From Planctomycetaceae bacterium (GTDB lineage Bacteria > Planctomycetota > Planctomycetia > Planctomycetales > Planctomycetaceae), in NCBI GenBank assembly GCA_018699955.1, contig JABISG010000059.1, positions 21,232 through 85,231 of the forward strand: a stretch of DNA of 64,000 nucleotides, read 5' to 3'. Positions 28,148-41,200 of the stretch are shown one piece after another. Numbering within the stretch: position 1 is the first letter of the stretch; each line of letters starts with the position of its first letter. The position numbers and the translations under genes were made by a program. Below the pieces are notes generated by a model. That model ran no database searches, was not told the origin of the DNA, and saw only the letters and a program-made list of their open reading frames with translations.

Positions 28148-29608
28148 TTACTTCCCGCGTCTCAGCTTCTCCGCCGCGCGCCATGCGTCGATCTCCGAGA
28201 CCTTTCTCGGTCCGATTAACGGTGCTGCATCGTGCTTCGGCAGCGATCGGCGTAACTTGGCAATGATCTCTGCATTCGCGTTATCGCCAGCCACGTTCCG
28301 CCATTCGTGTGGGTCGGTTTCGTGATCGTACAGTTCTTCGCTGCCGTCGCCGTAGCGGATGTAATGCCAACGGGTGGATCGCAGCGAATGATTCTTCGGG
28401 GCGAACGATGTGAGAATCGGACGATTCCATTGCGCCTCGGGGTCCTTCATCAACGGAACCAGACTGCGGCCTTCCAGGTCTTCCCGGGCCGGCAATCCGG
28501 TCAGTTCCAACAGCGTGGGAAAGATATCAATCAAACCAGTCGGCCTTTCGCTGGATTGGTTTTTCGCGAAACCGGGTGCCGCGACGATCAAGGGCACGTG
28601 AGTGCCATCGTGCCACAGCGACCGCTTCGCCCAGCGCTGTTTCTCGCCGAGATGCCAACCGTGATCGGACAGCAGCACCACAATGGTGTTGCCCTGATGT
28701 TCACTCGCATCGAGCGCGTCGAGTACGCGGCCCGCACAATAGTCGGCAAACAAGATGCTCGCCAAGTATGCCTGCACGGCTCCTTCCCACGCATTGTTTT
28801 CGATGAACCACTCATGGCGCGGTGCCGGCAGCCCAATCGTCAACATCTTGGCATACTCCGACAGATCATCGCGATCGGTCGCCAGAACCTCGGGCAGTTT
28901 GATCGTGTCCAGCGGAAACGGCTTGAACCACTTCGGCGGCACGTACAGCGGAACGTGTGGCCGCCAGAACCCGGCCACCAGCAGAAACGGTTCTTCGCGT
29001 TTCTCATTCAGGCGATCGATCACCCAATCGGCCACCTTGGTATCGGGCATCAGCGCTTCATCTTCGGGAAACGGACCCCAGTCCCAGAGTGGGTGTCCTT
29101 CCTTGTGGGTAATCTTCTCCTTGGGCAACGGTCCGAAACCGCCCATGCCGCCGCCGTATTGCTGGTAATGCTTCGCGTCGCCACCACCATGAACGAACTT
29201 GCCGGCCCCCATTGTGCGGTAACCGGACTTGGCAAAATGCCGCAGCAAATGCGGCCGCTTCATCGCGACTTTGGAGGCTTCCAAGGCCGGCTGCAGGAAA
29301 TACAGCCCGGTGGTCGTCGGGTACAACCCGGTCAACATCGAAGCCCGCGACGGCGTACAAACCGGCGCCTGACAATGGGCATTGCGAAACAGCGTCCCCC
29401 GTTTCGCCAGCCGATCAATGTTCGGCGTCTTCGCCTGCGGATGCCCACCCAGACCGCCAGTCCAATCGTTCAAGTCGTCGATGGAGATAATGAGAATGTT
29501 CGGCCGCTCGGCTGCACCTGCCGCATTCACCATCGCCGTTAAGGCGACGACGAAGAGTGACAGCGCCAGGAAGGTACGCCAGCGGCTGTGGAAATTCGAT
29601 GTTGTCAT
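28148..29608 (-). CDS. Secreted sulfatase (iduronate-2-sulfatase-like)
   Basis: A 486-residue arylsulfatase-superfamily enzyme with a signal peptide (residues 1-33). IDDLNDW gives the first metal aspartates (D44, D45), and C84-T-P-S-R is the C-x-P-x-R motif whose cysteine is converted to formylglycine. Later features include LRHFAKSGYRTMGAGKFVH and VVLLSDHGWHLGEKQRW, the DHG-x-H metal site, which fits iduronate-2-sulfatase-type enzymes. It removes sulfate esters from polysaccharides in the periplasm or outside. It belongs to a run of four sulfatase-type genes. No formylglycine-generating or anSME maturase gene lies in the window. Confidence 0.94.
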   Translation of the reverse strand: MTTSNFHSRWRTFLALSLFVVALTAMVNAAGAAERPNILIISIDDLNDWTGGLGGHPQAKTPNIDRLAKRGTLFRNAHCQAPVCTPSRASMLTGLYPTTTGLYFLQPALEASKVAMKRPHLLRHFAKSGYRTMGAGKFVHGGGDAKHYQQYGGGMGGFGPLPKEKITHKEGHPLWDWGPFPEDEALMPDTKVADWVIDRLNEKREEPFLLVAGFWRPHVPLYVPPKWFKPFPLDTIKLPEVLATDRDDLSEYAKMLTIGLPAPRHEWFIENNAWEGAVQAYLASILFADYCAGRVLDALDASEHQGNTIVVLLSDHGWHLGEKQRWAKRSLWHDGTHVPLIVAAPGFAKNQSSERPTGLIDIFPTLLELTGLPAREDLEGRSLVPLMKDPEAQWNRPILTSFAPKNHSLRSTRWHYIRYGDGSEELYDHETDPHEWRNVAGDNANAEIIAKLRRSLPKHDAAPLIGPRKVSEIDAWRAAEKLRRGK

Positions 29609-29651
29609 GATGTGTTAACTCTGAAGAACGAGGTTGCTGGAACAGTCGTCG

Positions 29652-29699
29652 CGACGCGGAGCGTCGAAGAATTGCGTTCCCACGCAGAGCGTGGGAACG
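29652..29699. repeat. Two perfect intergenic hairpins
   Basis: CGACGC-GGA-GCGTCG (29652-29666) and CGTTCCCACGC-AGA-GCGTGGGAACG (29675-29699). The second has an 11-base perfect stem; its inner sequence is related to the GGAACGC hairpin at 2094-2115. They occupy the gap between the two sulfatase genes. Confidence 0.65.
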
Positions 29700-29716
29700 A
29701 GAGGAGATCGGTGTCC

Positions 29717-32626
<2,910 letters not shown>

Positions 32627-32820
32627 CTTGCTGTAGTCAAAGTCTGAACGAGAAGGGATCGAGACCGCGAATTACGGGAATTGACGCGAATTGAATAATC
32701 TTTCTGTACTTTCACGTATTCCGAGCATATCGAGACGATCCTGTCTTATTCGCGAAGATTCGCGTTATTTGCGGTCACTCTTTTCTGTTTGTGCCAGAGG
32801 ACGTCCTGGGTGTTTCGCGG

Positions 32821-34488
32821 TTACTTCTTTGGTGGAGCCGGTTTCCGTCGTGGTCGTTGGGCGTCGGCTGGTACGGGGCCGGCGAGTGGTGGGTTTTCAA
32901 AGTACTTTCCGTTGTCGATCAAACGAGGGTCGCCGGTGCGTTTTAGTTCCGACATCAATTGCTCGCGCAGCTCGGCCGCAACTTTTGCGTAGGCAGGATC
33001 GGCGGCCACGTTGCTCATTTGATGCGGATCTTTTCGCATGTCGAACAGTTCCTCGCGTGGGCGCTTGCCGTAGGCGTGGTCAAAGTACCGTTTCCATTTG
33101 GGATCGTTGCGGTGATCGACCAGCCAGGCTTTGGTCGGGCCGGCGTCTTCGTCGGGAAGAGTTGTGCGGGTATTTTCAGTGACTTCGCGGGTCGTTGGTG
33201 GATTGTCTCCGTCGAGCCGATACGGGTCGCCGAGCGGATAGCGGTCCGGACGGAAGTTAATCACCAATTGATAGTTGGCCGTGCGGATCGCTCGCTGCGG
33301 GTACGGCAAATGCCCTGCGCGGGCGATTTCGACGTGGCGTTCACGGCCGGTGAGCACGTACGTTCGTTTCGGATCGGCCAATCCTTCTTTGTCGGACTTC
33401 AACGTCGGCCAAATACTGCGAGCGGTCATTACGGCGGGAATATCGACAGCGCCGGTTTCGAGAAACGTCGGAGCCAGATCGGGCAGGTTGACGAAGTCAT
33501 CGACCACTCGTCCGCCGACAACTCCCGGGCCGGCAATTGCCAACGGGACACCGGTGCCGAAGTCGTACAGATTGCATTTGCCGTGCGGGAAGCCGGGGGC
33601 TCCATGATCGCCACTGACGACAATCAGCGTGTTGTCTAGTTCGCCGGCTTCTTTCAATTCAGTGAGCAATACCCCCAACGCCTCATCGAAGGCGGCGACT
33701 TCGCCGAAGTAGTCGGCCATATCTTCACGAACGACCGGAACGTCGGGCAAAAACGGCGGCATCTTCCCTTTGAGCGAATCGGGATCAATGTTCCACAGTT
33801 TCTTGCCCGAACCTTTGATCCACTTGCGATGCACGTTCGTCGGACCGAACCAGTAACAGAAGGGTTGGTCGGCGTCGCGTTTCTTCAGAAAGTTCTTGAA
33901 GTTGCCACGAACCTCGTCGAAGAGCACCCCCTTGGCATCGTCAATCGATTTCCCTGTCGCGGCCATCTTGGTGACGGTTTGCGAGAATCCGTTGAAGCGG
34001 CCGCCCGCCTGCTGATAGGAATACTTCCGCCCGCCATACGGTGCATCGGCCGGTATGCCGGGACTCCACACTTTGAACGTCTTACCGATGTGGTAGCCCG
34101 CATCGTTGAGTAACAGAGGGAAGGTCGGGATCTTCGAATCCCAGACGGCGCCACGCAAAATCGCACCGCGTCCAGTGCGCCAAAAATATTGACCAGAGAG
34201 CAGCGAACTGCGGCAGGGCGTACACGACGGTGCATTCACGTAGGCATTTCGAAACAATACGCCCCGGCCTGCCAGCCGATCAAAGTTGGGCGTTTGCACC
34301 ACGTCATTCAAACCGCCTGGGCCATCGGTCTTGGCATAAGCGCTGGCATGGCGGCCCCAATCGTCGGCGAAGGCAAACAGAATGTTGGGACGCGTTTTCT
34401 CTGCAGCATCGGTTTGTGTTGCATCGACCGGCCCCGCGACAAATGCGAAGCATGCGGCTGAAAATATTGCGAAGAAACGCCAAGTCAT
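32821..34488 (-). CDS. Secreted sulfatase
   Basis: A 555-residue sulfatase with a signal peptide ([20 protein letters not shown]). Metal-site [12 protein letters not shown] and C89-T-P-C-R match the family; the cysteine at position 89 is the expected formylglycine precursor, and a second cysteine (92) within the motif is less common. [20 protein letters not shown] supplies the later metal and sulfate contacts. The C-terminus ends in a basic Pro-rich tail ([10 protein letters not shown]). It resembles heparan N-sulfatase-like proteins of planctomycetes in general layout. It is the third sulfatase-type gene on this strand and is separated from the fusion gene by ~195 bases. Confidence 0.93.
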   Translation of the reverse strand: MTWRFFAIFSAACFAFVAGPVDATQTDAAEKTRPNILFAFADDWGRHASAYAKTDGPGGLNDVVQTPNFDRLAGRGVLFRNAYVNAPSCTPCRSSLLSGQYFWRTGRGAILRGAVWDSKIPTFPLLLNDAGYHIGKTFKVWSPGIPADAPYGGRKYSYQQAGGRFNGFSQTVTKMAATGKSIDDAKGVLFDEVRGNFKNFLKKRDADQPFCYWFGPTNVHRKWIKGSGKKLWNIDPDSLKGKMPPFLPDVPVVREDMADYFGEVAAFDEALGVLLTELKEAGELDNTLIVVSGDHGAPGFPHGKCNLYDFGTGVPLAIAGPGVVGGRVVDDFVNLPDLAPTFLETGAVDIPAVMTARSIWPTLKSDKEGLADPKRTYVLTGRERHVEIARAGHLPYPQRAIRTANYQLVINFRPDRYPLGDPYRLDGDNPPTTREVTENTRTTLPDEDAGPTKAWLVDHRNDPKWKRYFDHAYGKRPREELFDMRKDPHQMSNVAADPAYAKVAAELREQLMSELKRTGDPRLIDNGKYFENPPLAGPVPADAQRPRRKPAPPKK

Positions 34489-34616
34489 TGTCGATCTCCC
34501 GGCTGGCTGAATTTATTCGTATTGAGGACATGGCGATAACGGACATTCGATCATCGATCATGCCAATTGCACAAAGCAGACGCAAGTCGCGATCTCGGCT
34601 TGCCGCGATCGATGAG

Positions 34617-34742
34617 TTAACAGGTCGTTGAAAAAGCAACCCGAAGCGTTAGCGAGGCGATTCGAGTTGTCGTGTCCCCAGAGAAAACGGCCTCACTAAC
34701 GCTTCAGGTTACTATGCTATTCGTTTTTTAACGGGCTGTTAA
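34617..34742. mobile_element. MITE-like element with 19-base terminal inverted repeats
   Basis: TTAACAGGTCGTTGAAAAA at the left end and, inverted, TTAACAGCCCGTTAAAAAA at the right end match at 16 of 19 positions. Inside them CCCGAAGCGTTAGCGAGG (34640-34657) is inverted as CCTCACTAACGCTTCAGG (34691-34708). The element has no coding frame and is flanked by TTAA on both sides. It lies in the 362-base gap 34489-34850 between divergent sulfatases; the rest of that gap shows only the upstream leader of the next gene. Confidence 0.6.
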
Positions 34743-34850
34743 TCCCTTGCAGATGCGGAGCGAGCCACAATGGGTTACCCTGAATGGCACAAGTCCATGT
34801 CTCCAGTTCAATACTTTATCCATCGTTCTAAGATCACAATAGAGGTCGAG

Positions 34851-36242
34851 ATGTTAAGAAGTCTTTTGCTGCTGATTGCTCTGACATTTTCACAAATCTC
34901 AGCACCGGCATTCGCTGCTCCTGCGAAGCCTTTCAACATCGTGTTGATTATGGCCGACGATGTCGGCATTGAAGGGCTTGGCTGTTACGGCGGGACCGAC
35001 TACGCGACGCCGAACCTCGACCGTTTGGCGAAAAACGGCGTGCGCTTCACGCATGCGTACGCGCAGCCGCTCTGCACTCCCACGCGATTGCAGATTATGA
35101 CGGGGAAGTACAATCACCGGAACTGGTTGTATTTCGGTATCCTGCCCAAGGGCGAAAAGACCTTCGGCCACATGATGAGCGACTTTGGTTACGCGACCTG
35201 TCTGGCTGGCAAATGGCAGTTGACGTCGTATGACCCCCCCGATTTTCCGGGTGCCGATAAACGTCGCGGAACGGGTACGCATCCGTCGGAGGCGGGCTTC
35301 GATGAATATTCCCTGTTCCATTCCGAGGAAACCGAAGACAAAGGTTCCCGCTACGCCAACCCGACGTTCCTTCGCAACGGCAAACTTCACAAAGCCGTTG
35401 AAGGAGCCTACGGTGACGACCTGACGGTCGATTACATTCTCGACTTTATGAAACGAAACCGCGAGAAGCCGCAGTTCGTTTATTACCCGATGGCGTTACC
35501 CCATTGGCCGATGGTGCCGACGCCGCACTCCAAGGTTTGGAGTGATCCGAAACGACGCCTGGAAGAAGATCCCAAGTATTTCAAGGACATGGTGGAGTAC
35601 ATGGACTTTGTGGTCGGCCGGCTGGTGAAAGGGATTGAGCAGATCGGCTTACGAGAAAAAACGCTGATCCTGTTCTACTCCGACAACGGCACCGACAAAC
35701 GCATCACCTCTCACCTGGGCAAAGAAGAAGTGGTTGGCGGCAAGAGCAAGGTCACGCAGAACGGTATTCGTGTGCCATTGATTGCCAATTGGCCGGGACA
35801 AATTTCGCCGGGTGTTTCGGGCGATCTCATCGACTCGACCGATTTTCTTCCCACGCTGGCGGATCTGGCCGGCAAACCGCTTCCTAAGAACTGGAAGACC
35901 GATGGCGTTAGTTTTGCACCGCAGCTTTTTGGCCGGAAAGGCACGCCGCGCCAGTCGGTGTTCTTCTGGTACGATCCGCGTCCCGGTTGGGACAAGGCCG
36001 GTTACACACGGCAGATATTCGCGCTCGATCACCGTTACAAACTCTTCTCCGACGGACGTCTGTTCGATGTACGCGGCGTCGGCATGCGTGAAGTTGCGGT
36101 CGATGCTCGCCGCCTGACAGCCGAAGCCGCAATTGCGAAGCGAAAGCTTCGCCGCGTGATCGATGCGACAATGCAGCCCCCGCTATCGACGACGGCCCGG
36201 CAAGAAGTGGATGCCTATGGTCGTCCGATCCGCAAGAAGTGA
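34851..36242 (+). CDS. Secreted sulfatase
   Basis: A 463-residue sulfatase with a signal peptide (MLRSLLLLIALTFS...AFA). ADDVGIEGLGCYGG gives the metal aspartates, C75-T-P-T-R is the formylglycine motif, and TLILFYSDNGTDKRITSH holds the second metal site. Downstream LAGKWQLTSYDPPDFPGA fits the family substrate loop. The ATG at 34851 is supported by GAGGT at 34842-34846 and by the signal peptide; an in-frame ATG at 34770 gives an unlikely leader. It diverges from the preceding sulfatases. An MFS transporter gene begins 40 bases after its stop, in the same direction, suggesting co-transcription. Confidence 0.93.
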   Translation: MLRSLLLLIALTFSQISAPAFAAPAKPFNIVLIMADDVGIEGLGCYGGTDYATPNLDRLAKNGVRFTHAYAQPLCTPTRLQIMTGKYNHRNWLYFGILPKGEKTFGHMMSDFGYATCLAGKWQLTSYDPPDFPGADKRRGTGTHPSEAGFDEYSLFHSEETEDKGSRYANPTFLRNGKLHKAVEGAYGDDLTVDYILDFMKRNREKPQFVYYPMALPHWPMVPTPHSKVWSDPKRRLEEDPKYFKDMVEYMDFVVGRLVKGIEQIGLREKTLILFYSDNGTDKRITSHLGKEEVVGGKSKVTQNGIRVPLIANWPGQISPGVSGDLIDSTDFLPTLADLAGKPLPKNWKTDGVSFAPQLFGRKGTPRQSVFFWYDPRPGWDKAGYTRQIFALDHRYKLFSDGRLFDVRGVGMREVAVDARRLTAEAAIAKRKLRRVIDATMQPPLSTTARQEVDAYGRPIRKK

Positions 36243-36282
36243 GCATCTTGTCCCGGTTTCCCCAAGCAATCGTGCGTTCGCC

Positions 36283-37602
36283 ATGACTGACAGTAGCAAT
36301 CGGTTGACCGATTCGCGTCCAACAAATACTCGTTGGCTGATTTTCGCCCTCGCCTGCGCGGCGAGCTTCATCAATTACGTACATCGGTATTCGTGGGGCG
36401 TTGTCAAACCCTACCTGCAGAAGGAATACGGGCTGCTGGACAGCGATGTTGGCTGGCTCGATGCGGCATTCAATCTCACCTATGCGGCTGGGCAGTTTCC
36501 TGGGGGTTTGGCGGGCGACATCTTTGGGCCGCGAACGTTGATTCCGACAGTCGCCGTGCTTTGGTCGCTGGTGGTCGCCGCCCCGGGAGTCGTTTCGGGA
36601 TTCTGGCGATTGTATGTTGTGCGGCTGGTGTTCGGTGCGGTTCAAGCGCCGGCCTACCCAAACCTCGGCAAGGTCACAAAGAGTTGGTTTCCAATTTCAA
36701 TTCGCACGTCGGTGCAGGGCATGGTCGCGTCCTTTTCCGGCCGGGCGGGTGCCGCCAGTGCTTCGGTCATCATTGCGACCTTGCTGATTGGCTATTGGAA
36801 GCTGAGCTGGCAGAGTGCCCTTTGGGTCGTTGCAGCAGGCGGCGTGATCTTTGCCGTAGTCTTCTGGCTGCTGTTTCGCAATTCTCCTGCCGAGCACCCT
36901 TGGACAAATGAGGAGGAGCAAGAGCTGATTGAGAAGGGAGAGGCGCCACCGACTGAGCACGCAGCGGCTCGCTTCGACTGGTCGCCTGCAAACGTTCGCA
37001 ACATTCTGTTCTTTCTGGCAGCCTCTTTCTGCAGCACTTTTGCCGACAACCTGTTCGTGTTCTGGATACCGGCCTATCTGGTCGATGAGAAGGGGTTCGG
37101 ACCGATTGAGATGGGACTCTTTGCCAGTTTGCCGTTGTGGGGTGGCGCGATCGGAGGTTTGTGTGGCGGTGTTTTGAACGACGTTCTCATTCGAGTGACA
37201 GGCAATCGACGGCTGGCACGCAGTCTCGTTGCATCGGTCGGAAAGCTGATTGCGGCAGTTCTCATTGTGGCAAGCCTGGGGGCCGAAGATGGGCGAATCG
37301 TCATGGTCATTCTGTTTTGCTGCAAATTCTTCAGCGATTGGAGTCAGCCCACCTGGTGGGGTACCGTGACGGACATCGGCGGTCCAGCTGCCGGTCGTGT
37401 GTTCGGAATGGTCAACACGATTGGGTCGGCCGGCGCGTTTGCCGCCGGTCCAGCCATGGGATACATCAAACAACTCTATGGTTGGGAATCACTCTTCTGT
37501 TTTGTTGGTGGAATCTACGTCCTGACAGCCATCTGGTGGAGCTGCGTCAATTGCACGCAAAAACTTGTGGCCATTCCGTCGGATGATCCAGCGGAATCGT
37601 AG
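36283..37602 (+). CDS. MFS transporter (ACS-like family)
   Basis: A 439-residue protein with twelve predicted membrane helices. The first helix NTRWLIFALACAASFINYVH carries RYSWGVV, followed by the loop GLLDSDVGWLDAAFNLTYAA; the signature GLAGDIFGPRTLIP corresponds to the G-x-x-x-D-R/P-x-G loop 2-3 motif of the major facilitator superfamily. Composition is similar to anion:cation symporters, which import hexuronates, glycerate and similar sugar acids. It is probably cotranscribed with the sulfatase ending 40 bases upstream, so desulfated sugars are a plausible substrate. The ATG at 36283 was chosen where homology begins; upstream in-frame codons overlap the sulfatase gene. Confidence 0.88.
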   Translation: MTDSSNRLTDSRPTNTRWLIFALACAASFINYVHRYSWGVVKPYLQKEYGLLDSDVGWLDAAFNLTYAAGQFPGGLAGDIFGPRTLIPTVAVLWSLVVAAPGVVSGFWRLYVVRLVFGAVQAPAYPNLGKVTKSWFPISIRTSVQGMVASFSGRAGAASASVIIATLLIGYWKLSWQSALWVVAAGGVIFAVVFWLLFRNSPAEHPWTNEEEQELIEKGEAPPTEHAAARFDWSPANVRNILFFLAASFCSTFADNLFVFWIPAYLVDEKGFGPIEMGLFASLPLWGGAIGGLCGGVLNDVLIRVTGNRRLARSLVASVGKLIAAVLIVASLGAEDGRIVMVILFCCKFFSDWSQPTWWGTVTDIGGPAAGRVFGMVNTIGSAGAFAAGPAMGYIKQLYGWESLFCFVGGIYVLTAIWWSCVNCTQKLVAIPSDDPAES

Positions 37603-37674
37603 ATTCAACTGCCTACCTCACGTTGCAAACCAATCATCAGCACCTGTATTCTCCGCCTGGGAAAGGCACTCCCA

Positions 37675-38076
37675 ATGAACAACCCACAACGACAACCCGA
37701 TGGCGATTTGCTGTTACGCACGCTGGCGATGCCGGCGGACACGAACGCCAACGGTGACATTTTCGGTGGCTGGATTATGGCGCAGATGGATATCGGCGGC
37801 GGAATTCTGTCGAAGGAAATTGCCGCCGGTCGCGTGGTGACGATTGCCGTCGAGGGAATGACGTTTCACCGGCCGGTGAAAGTGGGAAATGTGGTTTGCT
37901 GTTACGGCAAATGCACCCGCATCGGCAATACGTCGCTGTCGATCAAACTGGAAGTCTGGGTAAAGCCGGTGTTGGAAGATTCACAGGAGGATCGTTACTG
38001 CGTGACCGAAGCGCTCTTCACCTATGTCGCCATCGATCAGCAGGGCAAGCCGAGGAGAATTGAGCGTGCGGAATAG
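37675..38076 (+). CDS. Acyl-CoA thioesterase (YciA type)
   Basis: A 133-residue hotdog protein. LRTLAMPADTNANGDIFGGWIMAQMDIGGG is the conserved start of YciA-type acyl-CoA thioesterases, where Asn/Asp of TNANGD and the following glycine helix form the active site. VAVEGMTFHRPVKVGNVVCC continues the family pattern (here AVEGMTFHRP). It hydrolyses medium or long acyl-CoA in the cytoplasm. Upstream GGGAAAGG precedes the ATG by several bases. It is followed by a strong hairpin at 38154 and convergent with the secretin gene. Confidence 0.92.
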   Translation: MNNPQRQPDGDLLLRTLAMPADTNANGDIFGGWIMAQMDIGGGILSKEIAAGRVVTIAVEGMTFHRPVKVGNVVCCYGKCTRIGNTSLSIKLEVWVKPVLEDSQEDRYCVTEALFTYVAIDQQGKPRRIERAE

Positions 38077-38153
38077 GAAAGCGTTTAGTGCAAACCCGAA
38101 TTGTGCAAATTTCTGTTTAACGCAAAGCGGGGAAAGCACCCGCCAAATAGAAA

Positions 38154-38190
38154 AACCCGCTGCAAATCGTGATGATTTACAGCGGGTTTT
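38154..38190. terminator. Bidirectional intrinsic terminator
   Basis: AACCCGCTGCAAATC (38154-38168) pairs with GATTTACAGCGGGTT (38174-38188) at 14 of 15 positions over a five-base loop, followed by TTTT and preceded by AAAA. It lies between the convergent thioesterase and secretin genes and can serve both. Confidence 0.85.
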
Positions 38191-38220
38191 ATTAGTCGCT
38201 TCATCAGAAGACGAATCAGC

Positions 38221-41200
38221 CTAGAAGATGCCGAGGAGTTCTTCCTCTTCTTCCTGGATGATGATTCGCGGCGTGACCATCAGCATGAGACTTTCCGTTT
38301 CGCGGCCAACGCCCGTGTTCTTGAACAACCGGCTGATGTAGGGGATCTTGTTCAGAATCGGTACACCGGCCATGTTGCGGCCTTCACGCAAACGCTTAAT
38401 GCCGCCCAGCAGAACCGTACCACCATCGGGAACACTGACCGTTGTGGTCACGTTGACGATTTCGAAGACCGGCTGCTGAATGGTGATATTGCCAGCGGCC
38501 TGTTGGCCCTGTTGCTGGCCTTGCTGGCCTTGCTGGCCCTGCTGGCCCTGCTGGCCCTGCTGGCCGCCTTGTTGGCCGCCGACGCCACCGATGCCGCCGA
38601 TGCCGACCTGACCGCCACCGCCAAGTCCACCAAGCCCGCCGAAGCCGGCACCGCCGATACCACCGAAGCCCTGCTGCTGGCCGCCGCCGCCAAAACCTTG
38701 TTGGCCACCGCCTTGGCCTTGTTGGCCGGTCGCACCACCTTGTCCGCCGAGACCTTGAACACCCTGCTGTGCTCCACCTGCCCCACTACTCTGGAAGGAG
38801 AAGGTGAACACGTCGGTGATGTTGGTGAAGGAAGGCACAACCGTCAGTCGGACGAATCGCCGGTCAGCCGAAATGACTGCCTGAACCGACAAGGTGACGC
38901 CTTCCGACAGCACAGTAATTTGCGGGGTGAAGCCGACGGAGAAGAAGCCAACCGTCGGAATCAAACTGGTCACGAACGGACGTTGCACGGTACTTTGAAC
39001 CGTCGCCTGCTGTCCGTTGAACAGCGTCACCTTCGGGGCGAACAACAGGTTCGACCGTTCGTCGCCCTGTGCTGCCTGAATGAAGAAGAACGCTTCGATA
39101 TCACTCAGAATCGCCAACCCGACCTGAATACCAGCATCGGGATTGAAACCGCCGAAGTCGGGGACTCCGATGTCGAACGATCCCTGACGGAAGGAGACAT
39201 CAAGATCGGGAGTGAACTGTCCCGGAGCCGACAGGCCAATAACTGTACCGCCGGCTGGATAGTTATCCTGTGCGGTAAATGCCCGGGGATTCGGCAGATC
39301 GAAGAATCCCGCATTCTGTCCCTGCTGGGCCTGTTGGCCTTGTTGGCCCTGTTGTTGCTGGCCCCCTTGTTGTTGGCCGCCTTGGCCGCCAATACCGCCC
39401 ATGCCGACCGCCGGGTTACTCCCTTGTAGTCCCATCGGGAATGGCAGCAGGCCATTGACATCACCACCGCCGATACCGCCAACACCCTGTTGGCCTTGTT
39501 GGCCCTGTTGTTGCGCGTTAGCCGGCAGGACCGTACCAAACGGAAGGGCTGTCGGATCATCGCCAACGTTATCCTGGACGTTGAAGTCAAAGTCGACGCC
39601 GATCCGTTCGAAGAAGCGGTCGGCAACGGTGATAAACCGCACCTCAATTGTCACCTGCAAGTCCTGCAATCGTCGCAGCTGCTCCAGCAGGTCTTTGATT
39701 TCGTCATGAACCTTCTGAGTCTGACGAATGACGAGGCTTAACGTGGTCTCGAACGGTTGAACCGAACCGGGACCGCCGATTTCGTTCCATGAATCCGGTT
39801 CGATGGTCTGTGTGATCAGACTGGCCAGGGTATCGAAGTCGGCCGCCGATCCACCGCTGTTTGACCGCGGGGAAACTGCTGCACCCGCCCAGGGGTCGGA
39901 AGCAAACCCGTTATTCGCCACCGGATCGTTCACCTGGAATTGTGCACCGGCGGGAGTCTGCAAACCACCCATCGCGGGTACACTCATGTTTCCACCGGAG
40001 GCACCGAATCCGTTGATCGCTGTGCCGTTGGCACCCATGCCGATCCCACCGCTGTGGCCGGAAAAGTTGGGGATCGGCACGACAAGATCGGCCACCGGAT
40101 AGGTGACGACGACCTGTTGTCCCTGCTCCCGCATGCGGCTGGTCACCTTCAGAACTTCATCTTCGATGGTGTAGGCCAGATGCATCGGTTTCAGCAACAG
40201 ATTCAGAGCACTCTTCAACATAATTCCGTCCACGTGAATCGTGACCGGGTTGTCTGTATTCACACCTTCATCCTGCAGGCCCAGGCCGTCCAGCCAAATG
40301 TTGACGTCGGTGACTGCCTGCACATGCTTCATCACTTCGCTCAGCGGAGCATCGTCGAAGTGCAGTGAGATTTGCCGATTGAGGCTTTCCTCGATTCGCG
40401 TTTCTTCTTTGGTCCGGGTGCGGTTGTCGGCCGAACCATATTTCTGGCGCCGTTTTGTGAGTTCGGCCCATTCCTTCGGATCACCGAAGTCGATCGGCGA
40501 TTTGTCGCCGACACTGAAGACGAGATCATCGTCGAGATCGTGATTCACATTCACCCGTGAATCTTCTGCAGCGTCGCGGGTCTCGTTGATCCGCTGGTTA
40601 CGGCGAGCGAAACGTGCTTTCCATTTCATTGTGACGACAACGGGATTGTCCGGCTGAAGGTCCTCGGCCTGTTTGGCGAGAACTTCGGCCTCGGCGTAGC
40701 GTCGTTGACGGAACAGATCGTTGTATTCTTCGACCACATCGGCCAGATCCTGTTCGACGCGAACTTCGGTCTCGCGGATGCGGCGAATTTCCGCTTCCAC
40801 TTCTTCGTTGCGTCGTTCCATGGCAATAATTGGTTCGTGCTGCTTCATGAATCCCTGGATCGATTGCTGTGAGTTCTGCAACTGTCGCAGCAACGGTCCG
40901 ACCAGTTCCTTCGGCAGGTCCGATCCTTCGACCTCTGCCATCGTCTGTGACAGCACGTTCAAGGCGGCATCGGGATTCTTTTCTCTCAACCGTTCCGCAC
41001 GGAAGATGGCGTTGAGCATCTCCGTCCGTAAGCGGTCGAACTTGACCGCCACCTGGCGTTCGGCGATGTCGATTCCGCCCGGCTCACTGCCGTCGGCTGG
41101 GCGAACCTCTGTGCCACCGTCGCCGGTTCCGCTAGCAAGCGTAATGGGTTGCTGGCGAGTCGGCCGCAACGTTCTCAGAAAATCCTGCAACTGCTGCGTC

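Noticed and set aside
28307..29542. 411-residue frame antisense to the first sulfatase
   Set aside because: Sulfatase motifs are on the other strand; no domain in this one.
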